From Neoscytalidium dimidiatum (Eukaryota; Ascomycota; Dothideomycetes; Botryosphaeriales; Botryosphaeriaceae), in assembly GCA_037367355.1 (NCBI GenBank), contig CM074695.1, forward strand, positions 2,790,001 through 2,854,000: a stretch of 64,000 nt of DNA, written 5' to 3'. The position numbers were made by a program, and so were the translations under genes. This document shows, piece after piece, positions 24,566 through 35,590 of this stretch (the stretch's first letter is position 1; each line of letters begins with the position of its first letter). Below the pieces are notes generated by a model. It did not search any database and was not told the origin of the DNA. It worked only from the letters and a program-made list of their open reading frames with translations.

Positions 24566-24925
24566 CTTGACGAGAGGATCGAAGGGACCGGGACGGGCTG
24601 TGTTGGGGTCAGACGGGCGTTCAAAACGCACAATGCGAGAAAAAAAGATGCAGAGTGCGCAGTGCAACGTACTGAGAGGGGCTCAAAGGTCCTGCGGCGT
24701 GATCCTGGGGATGCGTGTGGGTTGTCGCAGCAAGTTGCCGGTCGTCGTCGATGATGCGAAGATTCGTAAAAGATCAAAACTGCCCATTGTCGTGTGCGGT
24801 GTCGCGCCAAGACTCGCTAAGCGCTAGGTGGCTCCCGCCGCCCGCACCGCGCCCGCTCGCGAACTCCCAACACCCACACTCACCTGCTATTCCAATCACT
24901 CACCCTGCACGGCAGATTCGCCGCT
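24566..24925. promoter_or_regulatory. Shared divergent promoter of eS24 and eEF2 methyltransferase
   Basis: Only 360 bp separate the start codons of two translation-related genes transcribed away from each other, so both core promoters must lie here. The plus-strand side ends in a C-rich stretch directly before the methyltransferase start. I cannot name individual factor sites. Confidence 0.6.
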
Positions 24926-26502
24926 ATGGCAGCCTCGCCAGATGAGATGCAGTCACTGCAGGTCTTCCGCGCGCAATATTTCCAGCTTCTAGAACCTGCG
25001 CAGTTGCGGTGGCCTGAAGCACAACTCCTTAAGAGGCCCGATGTCCAAGCATGGCTCTTTGAGGAAATGTTCGACAGGGACTCAATTCAATATCCGCCGC
25101 CGGAAAGGTACCAAGTGCGCGTGCTCAAGCAGCTTGTGTCGGTCATCGAAAATGCCATCAATGACCCTGAGGAGGATGTACGCTCTCCCGTATCTCCCTT
25201 ATTTCCCTCCTGCCAATTCCCCTTACAACTTCGCTGGGCTGCGCATCGCGAAGCGAGATGCATTGGCGAGAGAGATGTCTCCTTTTGCCTTTTTTTTTTT
25301 TTTGCTTAAACAAGAGGATCTTCCGATAAGAATAGAATGATAATCTGCAGCATTCCCTAGCGCTCACGGACTGCTCGAGCGCCGTGCGAGTCTGGTTCGA
25401 CCGGCCCACGAGTAGACGGGGAGCGGGCCTTCACCACACTCAGCTCACTTGCAAATGCGTCTGGCTTCGCGATGCGTGGTGACTTAACAAACACCTGTTC
25501 TCTTTGGGGCCAGCCACTCCCAACAAATCTTGGACGTACTAATTGGTGGGTGTGCTCGACCATGTAGGAATTATCAGACGATCTCATGTCTTCTTTGTCT
25601 ATGCTCCTAGGCTCCAACCTCCCTTCTGAGTTTGAATCGGCGCAGACCAAGTCTTACGTGACTTACAACTTCGGCAATGATCGCGCGGTCACCATGCTTG
25701 AGGCTCGTTCTATCATCTCATCTTCTGGAACCACTGGTCTTCGCACGTGGGAAGCTGCGTTGCATCTAGGGGCGTACCTAGCAAGCGAGGCCGGAAGAAA
25801 ATGGATTCAGGGCAAGAGGGTGCTTGAGCTGGGGGCAGGTACTGGTCTTGTCTCAATTCTTTGCTCCAAACACCTGCAAGCCACCAAGGCTACCGTAACG
25901 GATGGTGACGAGGGTGTTGTCGACAGCATCAAGACGAATCTTTTCCTCAACGGCCTCGACGCACGGGGCAACACCGAGTCTATTGTTCTAAGATGGGGCT
26001 GGACTTGGGCCCTGAAAGACAGCCTTTACTACGAGGAAGGCTCCAATGATCAATATGACGTTGTCCTTGGGGCGGACGTCGTAAGTCGGAGCTAGAGTCA
26101 TGACGGCAAGAGAACATTACTAACACGGGCACACGCAGACCTACGACAGATCCGTCATCCCAGTACTAGTGTCCACGCTTGCCGACTTGTTCCAGCACCA
26201 ACCATCGCTGCAAATCTTGATCGCAGCTACAATTCGTAATGAGCAGACTTTTGAGGCATTTGATGTGGCTTGTCGTACGTCTCCCTTGCACCAGCCACCT
26301 ATCAAAAGCCCCGGCCGCTCTCTGTCTGCCGGATAATTAGCTGATGATCGTTTCAGGCCGCAACAAATTAAGTCTTCAAGACATCGACTTTGCACCGCCT
26401 CAAGTCGATGACCAGAATGGACCATTCTACCCAACGTCAACCCCTATTCGGATCGTCCAAGTGTCCAAAATTGGCGAATCCGACCCGTTTGCCGTCCAAT
26501 GA
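24926..26502 (+). CDS. EFM3: eEF2-lysine methyltransferase (FAM86/EEF2KMT, Efm3-like)
   Basis: Exons 24926-25177, 25568-26080, 26139-26274 and 26357-26502 give 348 residues. The protein belongs to the Methyltransf_16 seven-beta-strand class with an N-terminal FAM86-type segment. It should transfer methyl from S-adenosylmethionine to a lysine of elongation factor 2. Visible motifs are SSSGTTGLRTWEAALHLGAY, the SAM-binding motif I VLELGAGTG (~169-177), the acidic TVTDGD loop, and the DVVLGADV-TYDRSVI block split by an intron, which stands in for the family's catalytic D/E-x-x-Y. The first intron is 390 nt, far longer than its neighbours, with a run of T. Joining straight across it gives a seamless family match, so no exon seems to be missing. 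Confidence 0.88.
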
Positions 26503-28362
26503 TGACTCTGTGGCGCTTGCAACGCGCCGGTACCTTGAAAGCGTCGTAAGAAGATGACTCCGGGTTGACGGAAGCGGGTCCGGGCACAGCGTCTAGAAGG
26601 CGGGCCTGGCGACAAGATTTAGAAGCAAGGTCGGCAGCAGTGGCGCTGACTTGACCAATGTGCTCGGGTCACGGCGCGTATGGGATTCTCGCGGGGCCGA
26701 AGGCGGTCCACAAAATAATAGTTGCCGTTAGCAAAGGCTGGTAGTTGACGTGCAGCGACCCAGCAGTGCAGTCTTCACCAGCACGTGTTGAAGGAGTCAC
26801 CGGCGCGCGTGTTGCGGCCACACGCCTGGCAGGTGGCCACGGGCACGGCCAACCCACGGGCTTGAAAATTCGAATCGGCCCGCCAGAGCCATCAGGTGCC
26901 GGCGCATGAATGCTCAGTTGCTGCAGGCAACAGAATTCCCGGACACCATGGTTCGAGAAAGTTGAATGTTCCTTGAACGCGCAGCACGGAATACCCCGCA
27001 GCCAACCGGTCAGGTTCGCAGACCCCTCCATCCCTGACAAAGTGAAACTCCCAGATCGAGCATCTCTCTCTGGCGTACCCACACAAGCAATGCCTGCCCG
27101 CGCCTCTGCGGGCTCTGCGGACGGGAGAGCTCACTGGCTTGGTCGGCTAAATTGCCTTCGCGCTCATAGTTGTGGAGCAGTGATAGTTCTAGAGCACCGG
27201 CACCCCCGTGGGCTTGTGCCGCCGAACACGGTGCACGCACAGTTGGATCACAGCACTTTGCGGTGGTGTCCTATCATGTGGGCGTGTGCAGCCGGCGCAT
27301 GTTCTCCCGGTGCAGGCGTGGAGAGAACAGCGGCGACGATCCGGTAGGCTGCGACGGGCCTAGACGGCGCTGATTCGCGGTGGGTGCGAAGAGCATGCGC
27401 GTCTGAAGCATGCCAGTGGCCCACGGGCGCAGGGGAGGCGGCAGCGGAACGGGAGGTCCGCCGTGCATCGCTGGCAGCGGGCTTGGAGGGCGGGCGCTGA
27501 CAGGCTGGCGCGATCCGGTGAAGGGAGAGAAAGCTGCGATGTGGAGAAGGGCGCGTCTCGTGGGGTGACGGATGGTGGACCTGAAGGGCGGCGACTCGGC
27601 GGGAATGATGTGCTCGATGAGGAATATCGCTCTCGACCTTTGTCCAGCGCTAGGACCGGCACCCGAGAGCTGACCGGCCGGTTACAGACAGTCTACATAT
27701 AGACACGCCGCCGCACTCGACCGCAACAGCCCTCATCAAGGCACACCAGGCGATCAACCCCCAGCTCGCAGCCACCATCGCCGCCGCGCCGTCTTCGCAC
27801 CGTGTTGGCCGTCGCAGACACCACCTTACCCGCTGCTAGCCGCTCGTGCACAGAGCTGCCACCTGCCCCTCGGCGGACCCGCCCAGCGAACGCCCGCGCT
27901 CAGGCCGGATCGACGCGAATCGCCAGCATCCAGCCCATCAGTATTAACCACCTTGGACCACTGCGCCCTTGACGCAGCAGAAGCAGTGAGCCGCCCTCGA
28001 GCAATATGCCAGCGGCCGCAGCTACAGTGGGCATGGCTGGCTGCCACGCTGGTGCCCTGGCAATGACAGTGATGCTAACAACCTGGCGGCAGGCGTCCGT
28101 TCCTGGCTCCGGCTAGCGTCATTGCGTCTCGCATCCCGCGATAAGCAGCAAACAAAGGCGCCCAAAGATATCCCTATCTCCCGCCCGCCTCTATCTTTGT
28201 GTCACCGCCCTGAGCCCAGCCGTAAAGCTCTGTGGCCCTGCGCTCCTCCCGCCCCAGCCTGTTCTACTTTTTTGCAACTGCAGTGCACGCGACACTTGGC
28301 TGCTCGACCAATACGACCGGTCCTGCAAGAGTCCTGAGCTATAAGCACACCACACCGCCCTC
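26503..28362. other. GC-rich intergenic region
   Basis: This 1.86 kb between two plus-strand genes has many chance open frames on both strands because of its high GC content, but none has splice structure or family resemblance. The distal part is probably the promoter and leader of the Ecl1-like gene. Confidence 0.5.
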
Positions 28363-29442
28363 ATGGCTACCGCGCACGCCCACCACCGCACTCCCTCGCA
28401 CCCTAAAAGGCCTTCGCAGTCTCACCCGCGCGTCGCCAGGCCTGCCCCGCTCAAGCGCGCAAGCAAGTCCCAGACCAAGGTTGCCCAGCGCAAGGACGAG
28501 GACCCCGAGGACGACCTCATGGCTGCCAGCTTCCTGAACTTTTGGTGAGCCCAATCCCACGCCCAATCGCGCCCTTGACGCCCGTGAGTCATGTCTGACC
28601 GTCTCTCCTGCAGCACTGTGTGCGAGAAGCAGATCATCGTCCCGAACAACTCGATACTCTACTGCTCCGAGAGGTAAGTAGTGTCCGCTGCAGTCTCCAG
28701 TTATTTGCTCCACATCCACTAACCCGCTCCACCCTACAGCTGTCGGAAAAAGGACAACACCAAGACTATCACCTTCGAGCCGTCACCCCCTCCGACGCCA
28801 TACACTCGTTATTCCTTCGAAGAATTCTCTCCGTCTCGCGACATCATTCCCCCTCGTTCCCCCACTGTCGCTCCTGCGAAACGCCTCTCTTACGGTTTCT
28901 CTGAACCCTCGGACGATGAGGCTCCTGAGTGGACTGAGGAGAAGTCGAAGGAGTCGGAAGCTGCACGGTACTTGCGGACCTTCTCATGCACAGACATGAC
29001 GGCCCAGAAGTCGTCAAGACCCAACTACCACAGGTCCTCCACATCAACAGTCGTGTCAACGACAAGTACAGCGCCATCATTATCGCACACGCCCACAAGT
29101 TCGGTTAGCATTTCAATGCCATACACGCCGTCAAGTAGACCGCTGCCCAGAAGACACCACCACGGTTCTTCCTACGGCACCCGCTCTATCGACCTCGTCA
29201 ACCCCTTTACCGTCGTGTATCCTACGACCGCCCCTTCAAGTCTGACCCAGTGGTCATTGAAGAGTGGCCCGAGCTGCAAGACGTCGACTGGCATTGCTGA
29301 GGGCGAATTGGAGCTGTTCGAGAAGAAGATCCCCTACGCGGCATCACCGAGCCAGGGCAGTCTCAAACAACTGTTTGCCTTCGGTGCAATGCAAGCGCCG
29401 CCGAGTAGTACTGCGTCAACAATGCGACCGTCCTATTCGTAG
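28363..29442 (+). CDS. Ecl1-family protein (chronological lifespan extension, zinc-binding motif)
   Basis: Exons 28363-28544, 28614-28673 and 28740-29442 give 314 residues. The Ecl1 domain (residues ~57-84) is built from a short Cys motif with FCTVCEKQI and YCSESCRKKD, split by two introns whose phases restore both Cys pairs. Fission yeast Ecl proteins bind zinc and extend chronological lifespan when over-expressed, and they respond to sulfur, amino acid or zinc shortage. Here the domain is followed by a long Ser/Pro/Thr-rich tail, common in filamentous fungi, with an acidic patch DDEAPEWTEEKSKESE. The N terminus is basic with several His-Pro repeats. It is probably nuclear or cytosolic, as no signal is visible. 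Direct DNA binding has not been shown for the family. Confidence 0.82.
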
Positions 29443-31310
29443 TTTACGCCGCAGGCCTTCGCTTAGTGTGGCTGTGGCCTGCAGACGGAGAAGCAGACAG
29501 GCAAGACGATTCACTGGTGTGGTAGCACAATGTGCTCCGCCTTCATTTCCGAAACACTTGCATACCAAAAAGCGTGGATTTTTTTTTTTTTTAGGATATC
29601 ATATCACCATCACACTCAGAGTTTATTTAATTTGACATTTGGTTGCGGCCGATGTGGCTGTTAGTTTTTCATTTGACAGTTTCACATAAGACATGGCGCA
29701 AGCAGGTTGGGCAACGCTGGCGCTTGCCTCTCTCCCCTTTGGAAAACAGAAGAAGAAGTTCCTAGATGGAACAAGTACTCACGTATGTCTCTCAATCACC
29801 CTTTTGCTTTTTGCGCGGAACTGTCGGAGATGGCGTCCCATCCCAGATCGGACCGGTTCTGTGGAAATATTGCTTCACCGTTTCGTTATCGGCTGCATGT
29901 CAGTCCTAACGGTGTCACATTTCTGCGCCTACCGACCTTGATGTCCCGGTGGTTGGGTAGCGTTTATTTTGGCTCTTGGATAGTGCAAGACTTAGGTTTC
30001 TGGTGATTGAGCTCGTTCGAGGCCCATAGATATCCAGTTTCTCTTACATATCTCTAATAATGACAGGTGGTCGATGACGAGGAGTCAGGGCCAACCAACA
30101 CTGTTTTCCTCTCTATCATTGGTTCACATGTTGGTGGACAGATAACGCCAAATCCAGATAACCGCAGTCACCGCAATTGCTGAGCAAGTTTTTTAAACTT
30201 TTCTCCGGCTTCCGGTCCTCCGACGGCGATGGCTCAGATGGGATGCATGGAGGTGGGGCATTTACGCGGTCGGTCGTCCTCTTATGCACTCTTTCTTGCA
30301 ATAGAAAGAGAGAGGCGGCGGCGGATGCGACACAGGCGCTACACGCAATGTGACGTGTTTCTCAGGCGGCCTTGCATGCGGGCTGTCCTGGTCGCTGGGC
30401 TCGCTGGGTTCACGGGGCGGCAAGGCGACCCTGGACGCCACGAGTATCCACTACTGCATGTCTCTCCGTCTTCTGTCGAGCTTCGAGAAGCCAATTGCGT
30501 GCCTGAGAAAAAGCTCGCATTGACCTACAGCTGGTTGTCAAACTTGGGAAGTTCGATTCACTCGAGGTCTGCTTTGGGTGGCTTTCTTGGCTGTGGATCA
30601 TGCAGTCAGTGCCTTAGCCGGAGGAGGTCAGCGAGCAGAAGAGTCATGAGCGGCCCGGTTGGAACTAACTCCTTACGGTATTTGCACTAATTTTGACATG
30701 CTTGTTCTCTTACTTCTCCGGCTGAAGGATGCAGTTTCTCTTCGAATGCTGTTGATTCCAATAATGTTGAACGGTGTATACCGTAATCTTTTCCGGAATT
30801 GTCGTGGCTCAGCTGATATTCCAGATAGTGGCATTCTCTTCCAAGGCTCTCCGCATGCTTGGCAACAACGCTGCCTCATCCGGCAATGAACGGCACATGT
30901 AGCACTTCCACTGATATGTAGCCTCCCCCTCCCCACGAGAGAAAAGAAAATAAAACAAAGGTCACGGAGGCGATGAACCCATCTCCTCTACGGCATCTTC
31001 CTCTCAGAACCCGCCGGCACACGCCTTAACCGATCGGCTACCTGGATCCGCGTCGTTGAAGAAGTGGTATTGCTTGCGCTGCTGTCGACGTTCAGGATGG
31101 CGTAACTCAGCTATCTCATGGCGTTCTGTTGATGAGAAGTGGGGCTACCTTTCTGCGCAGCTACTCGCCAATCCCTATCACAGATCCACTGTAGTTGAAC
31201 ATCCCTCGGTGTTTTAAGGAAGAGTGCTTGAAATCCAGTTCTTACAAAAGAGTCTATTCAGCTACTCCAAAGCTACGCCTCTCCTAGGCCAGCACGACGC
31301 CTTTGTCTAC

Positions 31311-31549
31311 GACAAGCACACCCTCCTCCGCCTCCGCCTCCGCCTCCGCCTCCGCCACCATGCACTACTTTCACCCCATCCCCTCCCCCCGCCTCAGCTA
31401 ACTCAACATCTGTGGGAGAAGGTTTACCTACAGTTGAGTCTGGTGTTAGGTGGGCTAATGTAGTTCAACAAGATGACACGCGATTTCTATTGCTCACGCT
31501 CTCCAAAGCTAAACTCAGCGCTGTGGCTGGAGAGCTTACACTGAAGTAG
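31311..31549 (+). pseudogene. Start-less open reading fragment with polyproline run
   Basis: An open frame runs from a (CTCCGC)n tract that encodes about a dozen prolines into a well-mixed peptide containing VGEGLPTVES, GVRWANVVQQ and LSKAKLSAVAGE, then a TAG. It has no ATG in frame and no obvious upstream exon, while the surrounding DNA is AT-rich. This looks like the remnant of a larger coding sequence, perhaps from a mobile element, but I recognise no family. Confidence 0.3.
31321..31358. repeat. Hexanucleotide microsatellite (CTCCGC)n
   Basis: About five tandem CTCCGC units, near-perfect. It lies inside the open fragment described at the same place and encodes a proline run in that frame. 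Confidence 0.85.
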
Positions 31550-32184
31550 TTAGAATACTTGCTAGGCATGTTTATTTTTCTATCAACGGAGTAATAGGGT
31601 GAAGTTTTAGTTGTATCGTAGTGGCCTCGATACTCTTGTATGATACCGCATATGGAGAGTTGAGGTAATTGTCCGGAGACAAATGTTCGTAGCAGTGTCG
31701 AACATATGCGTCAAGATGAGTCGTTCAACTCCCCATGTGAATTTTGCAGTGTCATGGTTTGGAGGATGGTGTTCTTTGGACCCTGCTGTGGGTAAGCCTC
31801 AGCGCAGGGATGTGCACTTACCCAATGCAGTAAGTCGCGTTTTGCGCTCGCAATGACAAAGACGATAAGGTGCTGAGCTGACACTTCGCTGGAGCAGGGC
31901 TCAAGAGTCAGCGCGGACCCCGCGGGCTCCCAGGCACCCATCGCAGTGACGACGTCTCTCCAACAATAGCTACGAATTCCCGCAGGATTTGGTCCGGGTC
32001 GTGCGACGGCGTTAACATGGCCAGGGCTCCGACGGAGATAGCAATGGGCTCAAGCTATACATAAACTCCAACACTCCTTCAATATTCGCCCAGGAAAAGC
32101 CTGCAGCGGGGACAACAACGACAACAGATTTCAGCTCCACACGCACCGCAACATTTCTTTTGCCCTTGCATCCGAAGCACGAAA

Positions 32185-33078
32185 ATGCATGTCATCGTGA
32201 CCGGCGCGACGGGCCTTGTTGGCTCGGGAGCGCTGGCGCAGGTACTCGCCAACATGAGGGCCGGCGGTCCGATTTCGCGCGTTTCCATCCTCAGCAGGAG
32301 TCCCGTGCCGATGGCTGAGGGCAAGGAGAATGTGACCGTCATCCAGCACAAGGATTTTGAGAAATACCCGCCCGAGGTTCTGAAACAGCTGGAGGGCGCT
32401 GAAGCGTGCATCTGGGCCCAGGGTATCAGCCAAAGTCAGGTTGGCAAGGAGTGAGCTGCAGACCACCGGCCTCGAATGGCAACCAATCGTATTAACGCAG
32501 GCGCAGGGAATACATCAAAATCACGCAAGACTACCCGCTCGCGGCCGCGAAGGCATTCTCGGGGCTGCACGACCCGTTCAAGTTCATCTACGTCTCCGGT
32601 TCGTTTTGCGTCGCAGCAGCTCGGTCCCCCACCTACCCTTTCGGCAAACTGCAACATATGCTAACACCCCCCACCAGGCGAGGGCGCCACGCAAACCCCG
32701 GGCTATTTCACACCACTCTTCGGACGTGTGAAAGGCATCGCCGAATCGGAATTGCTCGCGCTCCCCGCCAACGGACATCCTTCTCTGCGTCCTTACTCCG
32801 TCCGCCCGGCCTTCGTGGATAAGGCTGGCCACGCTGAGGTCATTGAGGCCCTGAAGCACCGCCGGGGCATGCAAGAGTATCTAGCCGCCGTCATGGGCCC
32901 TCCCACCCGCGCCTTCGCCAAAAATTACACCTCTCCGACAGCATTGTTGGGCGACTTCTTCGTCAAGTTGGCAGTGGGGGATGGCGCACCGTTGAAGGGG
33001 GACGACGTGTTGGCGGGCGGGAGGATCATCCCGAATAAGGCGTTCAGAAGGATCATGAGCGAGGAGACTGGTCAATAG
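32185..33078 (+). CDS. Atypical short-chain dehydrogenase (NAD(P)-binding, Fmp52/HTATIP2-like)
   Basis: Exons 32185-32450, 32507-32598 and 32678-33078 give 252 residues. The N terminus MHVIVTGATGLVGSGAL is a classic Rossmann dinucleotide-binding loop (GATGLVGS at ~7-14). A VSGEGAT block follows in the position of the family's active-site strand, then ESELLAL and SVRPAFV. The family's usual Tyr-x3-Lys cannot be placed with confidence, so catalytic activity is uncertain; members include non-catalytic NADPH sensors. There is no mitochondrial presequence. It lies ~800 bp upstream of the hydroxyproline dehydratase on the same strand, but a joint pathway is not evident. Confidence 0.75.
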
Positions 33079-33873
33079 ATGGGAATGAGTCGGTTGGCGG
33101 AGGCGCGTGGATTTCGTGTTGATGGAGCCGGTTCTGGGGTTTGACGGCGTTTGAGCAGCGCTGCATGAGGCATACCGCTCACCAGAGTCCCTAATCGGGA
33201 TTCAACACCATGGCTTCGTTCTTGTTCTTGGAACTGGAGGTCAGTGTGTAGTAGTAATTCATCTCTTCAAAACGCCCTGGTGCTTGCATTTTCCGTGAAT
33301 TTCATGTGCGGTAAAGGCCCCCTGGTAGAGATGCATTGGAAGGGCCAAGAGACGTGGTGAATTCAATTGCAAGAAGGACTTAAGGTGACCGAGGACAGAC
33401 CGGCGGGCAGCTGAATCGTGACAGAGCTAAGAGGATGGGTTGGAGAAAGAGCGAGAAGGTGAGAGCTCGGCATCCAGGCACAGTGCCGAGGAAACGCCGG
33501 CCTGGGTCTAAGTGAGCCGAGAAGACGCGATCCGTCTTCTCTCTCTTCAGGCGCTTGCAACTGAAATGGGGGCTCTAGATGAAGGTACGGCGACCTTGTT
33601 CCTGCTTCCGATGGGAGTCGCATAGGTGGTAGAGCTAAATGGATCAATGGGTTCCTGGTTTGACCAACGTCCGCTCCAACTACCCATGACCCGCATAGCT
33701 GGGCGCAAAATGCTAGGATATCGCGTCACCTTTCGATGCGGACTCGCGTGAACCGACATTCATATCTGCACTTCATCCCTAATCCATCTCAGAATCATTT
33801 ATTTGATTTTTCTTTCTTTCTAAAAATTATTTCCACTTTGAAGCTTCTCATTTTCGCATCCAGCTAAGTGGCA
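33079..33873. other. Intergenic region
   Basis: About 800 bp between two plus-strand genes. A T-rich stretch near 33,800-33,840 precedes the next start. No other gene was found. Confidence 0.5.
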
Positions 33874-35267
33874 ATGGACGTTCCGTCTTTCATTCGCCCT
33901 TTAGTGGCACGTCAAATCAAAACCATTGACATGCATACAACCGGGGAACCTACTCGAATCGTATATTCGGGCTATCCAGAGATCTCGTCAGTGCATGTCC
34001 GTCCAGTTGCTTTAAGATATCGCATTGATATGACATCTGTAGCGGCACTCTCCTTGAACAACGATCCAAGGCTCTCTCCCAACACGACCATATCCGCCGT
34101 AGTCTCATCTTTGAACCCCGCGGCCACCATGACATGTACGGTGCCATCCTGCGTCCTTCAACCGAACTCGTCGACGCCGGCGAAGCCCACATGGGCGTCC
34201 TATTCATGACGCATGAGGGCTACAGTACCATGTGTGGCCATGCAACCATCGCCCTCAGCCGCCTGCTCGTCGACTGCACCGACACGGCAATCTTCCCGCG
34301 CCGAAACGAGCTCAGCTTCAACCAAGATACCAAGACCGTCGAGGTCCGCCTGCACGTCCCCTGTGGTCTAGTCAAAATCACCGTCCCAGCCATCCAAACC
34401 GACTCCTCCTTCCGCGCCGACCCCTCCCGCCCCATAACGTACCTCTCCGTACCCAGCTTCGCCGCTGCAATCAACGTCACCGTACCCATTCCACCCTCCC
34501 TCCGTTGGCCTGAACTCGGTACCGCCGAAAGCGTGCAGGTCGACGTAACGTAAGCTCTTTCCATCTTCCGCACATTCTCGTTCCAACAAAATATTATTTT
34601 ATCTTTTGCATATAAAAAAAAAAAAAAGAGAAAGGCCTCCCATTGCTAACCCCACCTCCTCTTCCAACACAGCTACGGCGGCGCCTTCTACATCGTCCTC
34701 CCCGCCCCCTCGCTCGGCTTCCCCGCCGCGGCGCTCGCCCGCCCGCCGCTCGCGGCCCTCAGCGCCGCGACCAAGAACCTCAAAGCCGCGTTCAACGCGT
34801 CGCCCGCGCTCCGCGCCCACCTCCGCCACCCGGACCACGCCGACCTCGCCTTCCTCTACTCCGTCTTCGTCACGCAGGCCGCCGGCGCCGCCGGGGCGGG
34901 GGCGGGGGCGGGGGCCGTCGCCCTGCCCGGCACGCGCGGCGCCGAGACGGGCGTCTGCTTCTTCGCCGACCAGCAGGTCGACCGCAGCCCGACCGGCAGC
35001 GGCGTGCAGGCCCGCGTGGCGCTGGCCGTGGCCAAGGGCGAGAGGCGCCTCGGCGACGCGTGGACCTACCAGAGCGTCTTGTCCAACGCGTTCGGGGGCA
35101 AGGGCGGCTTCGTGGGCCGGGCGGTGGAGGAGGTCGAGGTCGCGGGCAGGAAAGGGGTCAGGGTCGAGGTGAGCGGGTGGGCGAGCTACACGGGCGTGAG
35201 CACGTTCGTTGTGGAGGAGGGGGATGAGGTTGGGGGTGGGTTTTCGTTCGAGGCGTTGGGGAGTTGA
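33874..35267 (+). CDS. trans-3-hydroxy-L-proline dehydratase (proline racemase family)
   Basis: Exons 33874-33986, 34043-34549 and 34673-35267 give 404 residues. The proline racemase fold uses two catalytic residues. Here the first is Cys102 in TMCGHAT and the second position is Thr314 in DRSPTGSG, where racemases carry Cys. The Cys/Thr pair is the mark of the dehydratase that turns trans-3-hydroxy-L-proline into delta1-pyrroline-2-carboxylate, so this is probably a dehydratase and not a racemase. An N-terminal TIDMHTTGEPTRIV block is conserved. A Gly/Ala run around residues 276-288, coded by a GGGGGC-rich repeat, interrupts the segment before the second site and probably forms a surface loop. 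The third exon is very GC-rich. Confidence 0.88.
34890..34918. repeat. In-frame GC-rich short tandem repeat
   Basis: Repeated GGGGGC units inside the dehydratase coding sequence, encoding alternating Gly and Ala. The six-base unit allows length change without a frameshift. Confidence 0.7.
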
Positions 35268-35590
35268 AAGGCGGGCGGCGGGGTTTGGGAGGTTGTTGGG
35301 ATTGTGAGGAAGTGGTGTTTGTTCAGCCCGCAACTAAACGCGCTGCTATGAGTCGGTTTCGATGATTGTTGGAACAGTGAGCAAAAGCTGCCCATGGTGG
35401 ACGGGGATAGTCGCCCAGATCACTACTTTGGATTGCAGATAAGACACGCTCGATCTTGCAGGTACTTTTGGAACCGACCTCTTATAGTATAGAATTACCG
35501 TGATTTGCCCCGGAGAGTTTCCAAAGAATGACGCAGAAATTACAATTTCAAAAGATGAGAACGACCCATGAGACAGAAATTCCAAAGGAC

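Larger units (their letters stand above)
29443..32184. other. Gene-poor intergenic stretch
   Basis: About 2.7 kb without a supported gene, apart from a start-less open fragment listed separately near 31.3-31.5 kb. Composition is mixed, with AT-rich segments at 29.5-30.1 and 31.5-31.7 kb. No tRNA, terminal repeat or transposase motif was recognised. Confidence 0.5.

Noticed and set aside
32131..32466. Minus-strand frames opposite the first exon of the SDR gene
   Set aside because: No family match; the sense strand has the Rossmann motif.
34599..35333. 244-codon minus-strand frame antisense to the hydroxyproline dehydratase
   Set aside because: An artefact of the very GC-rich third exon; the sense strand has intact catalytic motifs.
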